DNA of 64,000 nucleotides from the NCBI GenBank assembly GCA_014549065.1, contig JACDOX010000165.1, positions 1,335,207 through 1,399,206 on the forward strand, read 5' to 3'. The stretch comes from Cardinalis cardinalis. Its lineage: Eukaryota > Chordata > Aves > Passeriformes > Cardinalidae. Shown here in pieces: positions 28,501 to 40,500 of the stretch. A program made the translations under genes and the position numbers. Numbering within the stretch: the first letter of the stretch is position 1; every line of letters starts with the position of its first letter. The notes beneath the pieces are model-generated. The model was not told where the DNA came from and made no database searches. It saw only the letters and a program-made list of their open reading frames with translations.

Positions 28501-31500
28501 TCTCCTATGGGCAATGGCTTGGAGAACTGGGCCGTTCAGAAGGGTTTGGGGTGACCCAAATGTGGCCTTCCAGTACCTGAAGAGAACAGACAAGAAAAAT
28601 GGAGAGAGACTATAAAAGGGTCTGGAGTGACAGGACAAGGGAGAATGGCTTCACACTGGAAGAGGGTGTGCTGAGATTAGATATTTAGAGAAGGTTCTGT
28701 GCTGTGAGGCTGGTGGGGCACTGGAACAGATTGTCCTGAGAAATCTCAAATGCCCCATCCAGAGCAGGTCCAGAGAAGGGCAACAGAGCTAGGGAAGGGG
28801 CTGGAGCACAAGTCCTGTGAGGAGTGATGAGGGAGCTGGGGGTGTTCATCCTGGAGAAGAGGAGGCTCTGGGGTGACCTTATCACACCCTACAACTCCCT
28901 GAAAGGAGGTTGGAGCCAGGTGGGGCTCAGGCTCTTCTCCCAGGCAACCAGTGACAGGTTGAGAGGTCATAGGCTAAAGCTGCTCCAGGGGAGGTTTAGG
29001 TTGGACATTAGGAAGACATTCTTCACAGAAAGGGTGATTACACATGGGAATAAGCTGCCCAGGGAGGCAGTGGAGTCACCACCAGGATTTTAAGGGAAGA
29101 CAGAACATGGCATTCAGTGCCATGGTCTGGTTGACAAGGTGGTGTTTGGTCATAGGTTGGACTTGATGATCTCAGATGATCTGATTGATTCTATGATTCC
29201 TGGAGTTGTTCAAGGCCAGGCTGGTTGGAGCTCTGAGCAACCTGGTCTAGTGGAAGGTGTCCCTGGAATGAGGTGATTTTTAAGGTCCCTTCCAGCCCAA
29301 ACCATTCTATGATCCTATGAGTCTGTGATTTTGGTGCATGTTTACACATACATACTCTTTCATGGTCAAAATTACTTTGAAGATCTCTGAATGGCCTTTC
29401 TTTGGGCTTGGCCTTTTTGCTTCTGAGTCCCAGAAAGGGCACATGTAGTTTTTATGGAGAAGAATGCTGGTGTGGTTGTGCAAAACCCTCTTTGACTGAT
29501 TCAGGTGAAAGTATCAGCTTTTTAAGTCAGACCATATTCTTCTGAGAGGTAAAGGCTAAAGGAGAACTCATTGTTTTCAGGCTAAAGAAAAGCTCTGATG
29601 TCTGAATGCTTGCTGTATTTTTCAACTCACACCACTGTTAGGCAAGTCAGATTTTTCAAGTGTTGTGCTTTGATCTTCTGATATAGCCATGTCAAAAACA
29701 TTTTAATCACAAACCAGTTGAGTGTTCAAAGTGCCAGCAGTTTTGTCACCCTCCTCTATTTGCGNTGAAACCCATGCTACAAGTTCATGTTATCCATCTC
29801 TCTTCAGTTCTGGGTAGAAAAGTCAAGTTTTAAAGGAAAAAAAAAACCCTTTTNTTAATGGGATCCACTTTTATACACTGTTCCCATATCTCTTCTATTC
29901 CTCTGACCTGAGGCAGACCCTGTGCTGNGCAGACCTCCCGAGGTCCTGTCCAACCTGAATTATTCTGTGTTCCTTTGGCTCTTTTCTTCTTTGGCCTCAG
30001 ATCTCCCCATTTGCTTTCTCCCATATGCAAGTTCCTTATTTTCCTCTCCCCTTTCCATTTTCCATGAACCTCATTTAAGCAGCAGACTGAGCTCCTCTGT
30101 GAAGTTTTATGTGAACACACTGGAAGCTGTCCTGCAGCAGAAGGGCAGTGCAGGGGTGCAGCAAGGGGCCAAATGGGACAAGATTTTCACCAAGAGGGGA
30201 GTAATGAGAATCAGGGAAGCAGCACTTTTGGGAGGTGCCTCTGTAGGAACTGAGTGCAGGTCCCTGACCAGATGTGCCTCTGCTGAGTCAGGACAGCTCC
30301 TGCTGTGTACCTGGGAAAGTCAGGACCACTGATCACTGCAAGACAAGACATGAGTCTGGGGAAAATGAGGAAAAACAAAGCTTCCCAAAACTCTGGATAT
30401 AGTGAGTTGTGGGCTAAAGTTATTGGTTTTAGTGTACCAAAGATTTTTAATATATTTGCTTTAAGTAATGAATAAAATTTTATTAATTTANGTATTTATT
30501 TTCTTCTAACCAAAAGCACAGGGCAGGAAACTTACAGGACAGTTATTTACTGAATCATGTTTTCTCAAGGGATGAAACTGAAAAATTAATTTAGAATTTT
30601 TAATTTACTATATTATTTATTATTATTGTTATATTATTTATCTACTATAATAATTTACTATCCTATTTTGAAACTGTATTTGTCTTTCCTTTTACCTGTG
30701 TATCTTAATGATTTTTTTCAAACATTTTAGATTATAGATGAAATCCTGAAATCCTTGAAGAAATAATTTTGCTGTTGGCTTTATGGAGTCTTTTTCTACC
30801 CTGTAACAGTAGGAGGGATCCTGGTTTGACTTTGATCTGTGGTCTGTTACAGAAGTAGACTAGTAACTATTCATATTGGAAGTTTAAATGCTTGGTAAAA
30901 TGCCTTCATCACACCAGTAAGAAATAAGTCTTGCTCTCTTTGCTGCAGTGGATTTCACCCCAATTGAGTATAAGACTCCACCACCTCCAAAACCAGAAAA
31001 AATTATTCCTCCTTATAATGGATTTGGTTCTGAAGAAGATTCTTTGTGCTCCTGTAAGGGTGTGGTTGTCCAGGCTCCCCATAAGGATTACAGGCAATTC
31101 CTGGTGAAAGACAGGTATTTTGTGTGAAAAACTATTTCAGTTTTTTAAATTATGTATTTTTGTGAAGGAGATAAGTGTTANGTGGGGATATAATTTTTTT
31201 TCAGCAAATATACAGCTCATCAGACTTTTAANGGACAGGTGCATGAGGCCTGGAAAATGTTACTCCAATTTTCTGCAAACTCTGTAAAATTTCTCTTTGG
31301 AGAAGGCAAATATTATGACCCTTCCATCATCTACCTTCTTCCCTCTGCTGTTTTCAGTGGGAGTTTGACAGAAATCTTAGTCCAGGCCTTAGTCAGGAAT
31401 TTTGGATGATCCAGCAGACCAACACAGATTTGTTTTTGTTTGACTTTCTGCTACTTACTTTTTTTTTTTTATCTGCTGAATTTCATGCAGTTTACTGTAG

Positions 31501-34500
31501 CACTACTAAAGCTTTAACACTTTACTTTCCATTATGAAATGGTTTATTAGGCAGCAGTTGTTGAAGCCAAAGCAAAAAAACAAAGTCTCCTGTTANAGAT
31601 TCACCTGGAGAATCTTTGTAAAAGAGGAAAGCAGTTAAAAAAGGCTTGGGAATGTATTGATAGAGAGTATACAAACACTGCAAGTTATTTGAAACACAAT
31701 CACTTAATAAATATCTAGCTAGTAAGGTCATCTGGTGGACCTGAATTTGTGGGAGATAATCCTTGTATGAATTGCTATTCAGAATTTGCTTTGAAAATAT
31801 ACATACNTAAATATGTTCTTCCTTTACAAATTTTCTGGAAAGTAACTTTGGGCTTGATTTGCAACTCAACTTGTATAAAAATTAATTCCAGACCTGTGGC
31901 AGAGAAGTAATTTTCCCATGAAAGTTATTCCTTTCTGTCTGACCGACTCTATCTGGTTCTGTTAATTTAAGCTGAAAATGCNTTTTGACAAAGTAGTGAG
32001 TCTTACGCCATTTCCCTTCTTGGTGCAGTAATAACACAATTAATGTATATTACAAAACTCAGGAGAAGGCATCTCTTAGGGGTGAAAGCTTTTCTCACAC
32101 TCTGTTTTTGATTTCTTACCTGTTCCTTTGCTTGTTTAGGTATGGCATGGACAGCTTCATTCTGCGCTACGCGGCCAAACTCATCACGGACATCGCCGTG
32201 GACAAGGACCGTAAATTCATTATTTCCTACTTCCTGAGTGATGACACCATTTCCGTTTTTGAATATGCAGAGAGAAACTCAGGTAAGAGGTGGCAATGTC
32301 TCTAACCAGCCCCAGTTCCCCTGCTCATTTGGTTGGACTTTACATCCAAATTTTGCGTCTACTTTGTAAGCATCGTGGCCAGGCTCAGCAGTAGCAGGAG
32401 CAGGGATATGGATTTTCAAATGCAGTGGGAATTACAGCAGCAGGCCTGCTGCATTATTCTCTTGCATAGCTGGATGTCATAGTAATTCATGATCTTTTCC
32501 ACTCAGGATTACATTGTTCATTGCATGACAGTACCTCACAATATCCTTTGGGACCTGCAAGTGTAATGCCTTAGAACTTTTATTACATTTTAATTTGAAA
32601 ATCTGACCTTTAAACATTTGCTTTTGTTGTGGATAACATACAGGAATACTATTGTAACTGATGATAAATAGGGACAGGAAATACAAGATATCAAGAATGA
32701 AAGACTAAATCCTTTGTTTTGCAAAACTGTGTTNTGAAACCTATATAGCATCCATTGTATAGAAGCAGCTCATGAAAGCCAAACAGCTGTGACACTTTCT
32801 AACATATTTTACCATTAATCATGGAGTGCTGAGCATTTAAAGAGGGAAGATTGCCCTGTGCTAGAGTCTGGATATGTGGTTGTATACAATACTGAACTGT
32901 GTTCCAAGAGCCAAACTGACAGTACTGAAGTGACAAATAAATGCTTTGTTACTTCTCAGTTCCTTGACCACATTTATCCTATTGCTGGAGCATGCTCACC
33001 AAATGTTGTCATGTTTAAATTCTTTTGGCCTCTATTGTCTGTTTTAGGCTTTCTCCAGCTGAGGATATGAAGGATTTTGTGATTTTCAAGCATCTTTTTA
33101 TTTCACTGAAGTGTCTTGTGGCCGGATGGAAGGACACAGCAGTGGGAAGGATGTCAGGAAGTCATTCTGTAGTTCAGTTCAGAGTGGGGAGCTTTGGCTG
33201 AGCATGACTCTGGTGGAGAGATGAGTGTATTTCTGTGAAGCCCACTAAACATCTTCAGCAACNGTTTTAGAGCAGTTAACATCCAGGAGTGCCTTTTCAA
33301 TCCAGAGAATCTCTGATGGTATCTCTGCTTGTATCCAGCTATATTATGAGTGCATAAATAGAGACCTCAACCCCAGCTAAAATATGAGCAATTCTCTGAG
33401 AAGTGTTTTGATAAGGTGTAGAGTACCTGCTTAGGACTTTGATGAGCATTCCCAGGATATCCTGCTCCACTACAGCATCAAGATTTAGCACTTTTATGGC
33501 AGCAGTGTCTTCTTATCAATACTTTACTCACTTCTGGGATCCAGTGGCCTGAAACTTATGCAACTTCTTTTGTTGCAGCTAAATACACACTTATGCATAT
33601 ATTTAATATGTAATGCTGCTGTGAGGCTCAAGTGCAACTCACTTCTCCACCACTGAATGACATGTNTGATTGGCATTTTTGATGTCCAGAGAGATAAAGG
33701 GTGCTAAAGGTACAGCTGCACTGTTAAATTGAAGAAGTCCAGGGAACAGTTTGAATCTTGGACCCCAAGCATGTGTACTGCCTGTTCAGTCACTTCTAGT
33801 TCTCCTTTGCACCATTTCAACTAGACAGGGCCCCAGAGAGCCTTGAACACACAGTAATAATAGCTGTGACTCCAGATTTATCCTGCAGCATACAGAGAAG
33901 AGTCAAACCACGCACTGCAGAGCAGATGTGGTCAGCTGATCAAGCCATCAGCAGCATGAGTGCCAGGCTAGAGATTGCTGCTTGCCTTCCTTTTATTTTG
34001 GAATGANAATATGTGCTGGGATTTCATCTGGGAGTGCAGTGAACACTTCTGGTTAAATAAAATGTGAAACAATAAATGGGCAAATTTGCCCACTAATAGT
34101 AACAAATGCTTCAAGGTGCATGTGAAAGGCATGTGTCTGTAAGTGGACTTTTAACTTTCCTAGGTTGCTAAAATTGATGGAGTAGCTGACTTTTAGAGGT
34201 GGTAGAAAGCTGAAATGAAAGGATATGGCTGAGAAATGGCCACTGGAGAGTTTAGTGAGAACAGCATTGAAGAGGCAAGGAATGTGGTGGAGGAGGTAGA
34301 GCAGCAGTTGGAAAGAGGCCTGGGTCTGCTCAAGTTNGTTTGTTCCCACCTTCCTTTTCTTTCTACTTCTTTTCTCTCACTATCCCTCCCTCATTTTAGT
34401 CATGTCTGAAGGGAAAGAGAATGAGTTTCTTCAATGTTAAGAATGGGAAGGCTTTGTAGAGGTCAGGTATTAGTGGCTAAGGAATAGTAAGTAAGGAATT

Positions 34501-37500
34501 GTAGAGGTCAGGTAATAGTGGCTAAGACATCCAAAATAACAACCTGGCCATCCCTTTTGTGCACCGGTTCAGAAGGCTGAAATTTTACCTTTTTTTTTTT
34601 TTACATGAACTGGTACAAATTATCAAGTAATGCTTCAAAGCCCAATCCTAAAGGTGAAGTAGTAAGTTGCTCTCAGTTTTCTCGCTTCAGCAACCTGAAG
34701 GTTTTAGAGAAGTCCTTCACTGTAATATTAGTAACACTGAAACTCTATGAAATTCACAGGGCTGGACATCTTGAAGCACTTCTTGAGATGGGGATCAAAG
34801 CCTGAGAACTTTGGCTCCCCATGAAGAAGATCACAACTCCTTTTTCACTCAGTGTAAGACCCAGCCAACAGCTGTACAAACACCTGCAAACTCTGATCTG
34901 ATCTTAATGGAATAGGGTCTTTCGTGGTGGTGTTTATTTTGTGCTTTGAGCCTAGCTTTGTAGATTTCCATCAAAACTCTTATCAGGTTTCAGTGTAAAA
35001 TTTCTAACTTAATGAGATATTTTCAGTAATTTTTCTTTATACCACTTGTAATGTATTAACCTGTAACATTTAAACAACCATTATGGGACAGAANTAGGTT
35101 TCCAATATAAGTGCACAGTTGCAGAGAAATAGAGAGGCAAGAGNGAATTTCCAATCTTACAGAGAGCTATTAAATATTAAAAACAGTTNCCAGGATTATA
35201 TAACCTAAAAATTTCTTATTTGTTTTTATAGCTGGGTGAAANGGAATGTGTTAACATTAGAGTCACATTAATGATTTGAATTGTTTTTTGATTCAAGCAA
35301 GATCTGATGATTACCATAGTGGAGGGGTTTTTTTGTCTTTTATGGTGCTAATAAAGCAATTAAGACAGACATCTGCTCCAAACTCTGGTTTAATAAGTAG
35401 TTTGGGTTTCACACTCATTTATAATTTTGACTGTAAAAGGCATTTGATTACACTGTTCATCAGCCTTTTACTGGACTTGCATCAGTACCTGGTATTAAGG
35501 CAGTATTAAATGTTACTAAAGGAAGATTTTGGCTTTTGGGTTTGGAAGCTGAAATATCAACAGGAAGCAAACCCCAGAGTTGTTNTAGGGCACATATCCC
35601 TGTGAAACTAAACAAGTGACATAAAGTTTTCCAGAAAGTTTAGTACATGCAATGCAGTTCCTGTGGTACACCAGAAGTTAATACAGGAAAGAGAAATGTT
35701 CCTTTCAGCATCTTACCCACCCTTGAGTATCTCGTGCAGTTTCTAGTGACACAAATAAAATCATTATACTGTGAAAAGGAACCATGTGACATCTCACCTC
35801 ACAAAGCAAAGAGCAGATCACAGGTAAATTGCATTGGCAGAATGTGTGGAAGACAGTATCATGTCACTCCTACATCTGTAAAAAAATTCAAAAAGTCCTT
35901 TAAAGGAAGTTAGAATTAAGGTACATCAGAATTCACAATCTTCATAAGACAGTGCTCTCTTAAGTGATTTTTATTTTCCTTTTTCTGCTTTTAACAGTTT
36001 AAGGATAGTTGCCTGCATCTTAGTGTTTGGATCTTAGGTTTCTCAAGGGCCAGTTCCAAGGCTGGCAACAGGGTTATGGGAACAGTTTGAAGAGGCACAT
36101 TTCTGTCCTGTTTTAAAGAAAAGCAAAGCAGGGAAGGTGTTTGGCAGGCATTCAAATGAGATGTCACAGAATGTGCACAATGTCACTGTTGCTGTGGACA
36201 CTGGCAGAGACAGTCCTTTTAGCAGTGAGAGGGAGGAGAAGAGAGTGTTCTGAGACAGGAAACTGGAGCTCAAAATGTGGTATTTAAATACAAATAATCT
36301 GGTTTTGGGTGCCTTTTTGCTGATGGCTTGGANGTTTTTTGTGTGTGTGTGGTTNTTTTTCCAAGTAAAGCCATAATTAATTATTTTTAATTCTATTCCC
36401 ATAGGGATAGCNGGTGGGAAGTTCCTGGAAAGAAGTCGCATTAAGAAGCCTGGGCAGGAACTCTTTAAGAGTGAGCCATCTGAATACTACCAGGCTCAGG
36501 ATCTGTTTGTTGGAGCCAGAGTTTGTTTCCATGGTCACAACTTTCTTTTGGTGGATGCTGATGAATACACGTTCAACTACATGGAGAAGAATGCAAATGA
36601 GGTGAAGCAGGCTCTTGTTAATTTCTGTTATCTCTCAGGACTGTGGTTTATCCATATATTTTTCAGCATTATTTATCCTGTTTCCTCACCCAAGGCTCAC
36701 AGCCCAGTGCTCTCTGTCTAGCAATGGATTTAGGGGATGGCAGCTGGGAGTGCATGCAAGTCTGGCCACTCTTTTCTGTCCATTCCCTTTTCCTTTCTCA
36801 GTCTGCATTAGNGATATCCCTGCCTATTCCTTCTTGAGGCTGTTCATGAACCTCTTNTCNCTGAGCTGATCTAACCCTTGCTGAACCTNCAGATACTGTC
36901 AGCTTCCACAACTTTCTGTGGCAGTAGGTTGAAAAGCTCACTGTCTGCTATGAAAAACAAATATCTGAAAAAAGAAGTATCTTTTATCTGTTTTAAACCA
37001 GCCTCCCACTAGTTTCAAGGCCAGTTATACTGTTCTGAGGGTTGGGGAAGATCCCATTCACCTTATGCACCATCTTTATAATTTTGTAAATCTAAGACGT
37101 TCTTCCCCCTCAGCCTAATCCTCTGCAGGTAAGAGTCTCACACTTTTTAGTCTGTCCTTGCAANGTAACTGTGAGATGTGGAGACTGGAACAGTGTTCAT
37201 ACTTAAGATGCATGTGGACACATGCAATTTAGTCTTACTGATGAGGCTATTTTATGTCCTAATTTGATTTTTTGGGTTCATACACATTTTTCTACCAAAA
37301 CCTTGTAATATTAAAAATCCATATCCCATTCNGGAATTCAGGCTTACAGTGTTTATTGAGTTTTACTGTCTTTTCTTGTTGCCTTCAGAGGGGAGAGCAA
37401 TAAATTGGGAGCTGGGGTGTCTCTGCTGCTTTATGCTTAAGTAGAATGGTGAAATTTTTTGTAAATTAATGTGGATTTGTAAATTAATGTGGATTAGCAC

Positions 37501-40500
37501 CATCTGCCTTCCCTGGAACAACGAGGAAGATCTGCAAAATGCTTGTGGATGTAAAATGCTAAGGCTGCTAAAAGCTTAACGCAGTAACATACAAAGCTGA
37601 AACCTCAAAAATGCAATCCAGTGTGTTTCCTTCCTGCTGAATAGTTTCTTCTTCTGGTAGAATCAAAACCAAACCTTTTCTCCAAAATTCAGAGCTCATC
37701 TTTAGATTGTAAATATTCTTTGGAATGTTGTTTGCATTGATTGTCCTGGATCAAATGGATGAGACTTTAGTTCTCCAGACTGAATGATTGTCTAGTATCA
37801 AAAGAAAATCTGCAAAATGCAAAGAGGCAACATTGAAAATACAGCCTTAAAGAGAATTTTGATAGACAGTGAACTTTTGAAAAGTTCTTTGCACAATTAA
37901 GGTTTTAATGAGGCTGGTAGGAAAAAAAGGTAGATTCTCCCAGAGGTAGGTGCTTCACTCACATCCTTTGACTAGAGCTCCAGAAGTTTGCCTCAGTTCA
38001 TCAGGGGAATCATATACTCCAATCACATCAACTTCAGCAATTACTAGAGAAGATCAGAGCTGGAAGATTGTTTAGAAAAAGGGGAACAATATAAATATGG
38101 CTATTTTTTAGTTGTTTCTAAAATTAGAACACAAATAATTTTCCTTCTGAATAGACAAGAAATTTCCTTCCAGCAGAACACATCAGTATGTTTTCTAAAG
38201 CTGGTAAAAGAAATCTGTATGTAATGTTTTTTCATGGAAATTGCCATTTGTACCACAGTTCTATAGACATATGGTGATTTAGATGAAATTTTGATTGGTA
38301 ATCATAGTGCAGGTGGATATTGAAAATTTGTTTGAAACCATCTAAGGTAATTGGAAAGCTTTAGTTTTCTGTTTCAAAATTATACTTATTGCATTGTTTG
38401 TATGTTAAAGGGAGAGAAGAATCACAGAGTCAATTTTGATTGCCACCTTTACTGAAAGTAACTTCAAGGACCTAGTTTAAAACTTTTCAGCATTTCTGGT
38501 TTATTTTTCAATTTGAGGNAAAAAAAATTAGAAAGTGTAGATTTGCTTGCAAAACAGAACAGGTGTGTTGTGCACAGTCCTACTGGTATTATTCAGGTTT
38601 GGGGAGGACTCTTTCAAACAAGGCATCACTGGAAGGGAATTCAGCATCTCTAAACTGTATCAATTGTTCTAACTTTGCTGTGTGCTGCAGCACAAACATA
38701 GAAAAGGATTTTACTTCCATTGAATTCAGCATAATAATCTCTGAGTTAAGCAAGGCAACCAAACCAAACTAGACTGTGACTAGAAACATGTCAGGAGTTA
38801 CATGAGAAGGGGGAAAGCTCATGAAATTATTGCCATGCTGCTTGGACACTCAATGCCTGTGTAGGTGTTTGGAATATGTAGTTTTGGAAAAAAGATGTAA
38901 AAATAGCTGTTTTGATAATGTAGAGAAGACAGGCTCTTAATTATTCAGAACACTGCCCATCCTGAAACACTCTGCTCTCTGNACCCTTCTGCTCAGTCTT
39001 TTCTCCCTGTTCCTTGCTTGAGCAGCAGAAGGCTCTGTGCTTATGCCCCAAACAGAAACATCTTGGACAGGGGCCTGGAAAAGCTGCTGCCTCTAAAAGT
39101 CTTTGATTGCTGGTCCAGCTGCTCCAAGCCACTGCCTTGCAGGGCATTGCCTGCCAGGGCTGCACCTGGGGTTTTGGCAGAGGCAGAAATTGTCTTCTCC
39201 AATTCTGAAAAAACCTGCAAGAGCTGATGTATTGATTAAACTTGGATCAATTTGTACTGCTCTGGCAGTGCCATAGGGACTTTAAATACCCTTTTCTANA
39301 GCATTTTGAACTGTTACAAAGTGTAGACACACTTCAGCACAGTTGGGACTGAGGCCTGATTTTTATGTCTCGGTCCTTAATACTAGTCATACCAAATTTC
39401 AAATAATTGCTATTGGAAGAAGTGGGAGAAAAGTATTTTCAGGCAGTTCATTGTGCTTTTTAAGCTAGATAGAGCATGACAGATACAAAGACATAGCAGA
39501 TAATCATACTTGAAGTCACCCCCAATTTAATGACTAAATACTTCTATGTTTTATATTAAAAATGGGTATAGCAAATAAATCTTTGGTAGAGCACTAACAC
39601 AACAATCTGAATATAGATTGAAAGCCTTAGTGCTTGAGTTCTGTTTAATCTGAGTTCAAATTTATTTCAATGGTCTATTTAGGAAGAAATGTACATGTAA
39701 GCATTTTTATAAAATTGGTAAAATTGCTTCCTAAAAAAATTCCAATGTGCTATTTCTGAGTATGGAAGACAATGTAGTCCAAAAATGAATAAAACTATTT
39801 GTTGGAACCTTTTTGGTGCCAATGGTGAAAAATTTGCTTTAACATGGTGAAATTTATGACTTGAGAATTCAGTGAGGTGCACCAACATAAAATGGGGACC
39901 AAGGTATTAGAACTGTACTTTAAATGTGTCTACTTCTGCTTTAAAAATGCAATGTTTCAAACATAGTGGCTTCTTTTATGTTGCTGCACTAAACTTTCTG
40001 AAAATGGATGATCTGATGATTTTTGTTTAATTGTTTGTATTCTTGATAGTCTTACTGAGATTCCCATGGGCCCATTTCTCCAGCCTGGACAGGTCCCTCT
40101 GGATGGCATCCTATCCTTTAGGTCTTTATAATCCATGTCTTACTTTCCTCTTTCAAGTTCCCCATGGCTGATATTTGTGCTGTCTTCAACAAACTGAAGA
40201 GCATGACTGAATCTCNTGCCAAAGAAATCAGAAAGACATTTGCTATTACTGACCCTGAGCATACCAATGTGATTGGGTATGACACTTTCAGGTAAGACAG
40301 TGGGTTTGGGGTTTTAATATTTAATAAAGGCACATTCTCCCAAAATGTATAAAGCATGACTGGGTTTTGATGCTTTCTTCCCAGTAGCTGAGAAATGGCA
40401 TAGATTTGTTTTGCATTTACTTGGAGATTATGTGTAAAAAAGAAAGTAAATCCATGTTCGAGGAAAAAAAAAAGAAAAGTGATAGTTTCAAGTAAGCTGA

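Larger units (their letters stand above)
22680..30948 (+). other. EFHC2 intron 7
   Basis: An 8.3-kb intron, the longest fully contained one. It holds a GC-rich patch (25550-25770), a CR1 fragment (27240-27478), a CpG-dense block (27605-27720), a minisatellite (27706-27964), a nested pair of CR1 elements (28160-29330), a short CR1 tail (29928-29972) and an AT-rich stretch near 30600. Bases 22680-25550 show nothing recognisable. Confidence 0.85.
36602..40157 (+). other. EFHC2 intron 10
   Basis: A 3.6-kb intron. It contains an old reversed CR1-like fragment (36830-37200), an exact 18-bp tandem repeat (37460-37495) and a CR1 fragment close to the acceptor (40060-40125). Confidence 0.88.

Noticed and set aside
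36414..36605. + strand frame overlapping exon 10 (MGSSWKEVALRS)
   Set aside because: It is an out-of-frame shadow of EFHC2 exon 10; the family-conserved frame is the other one.
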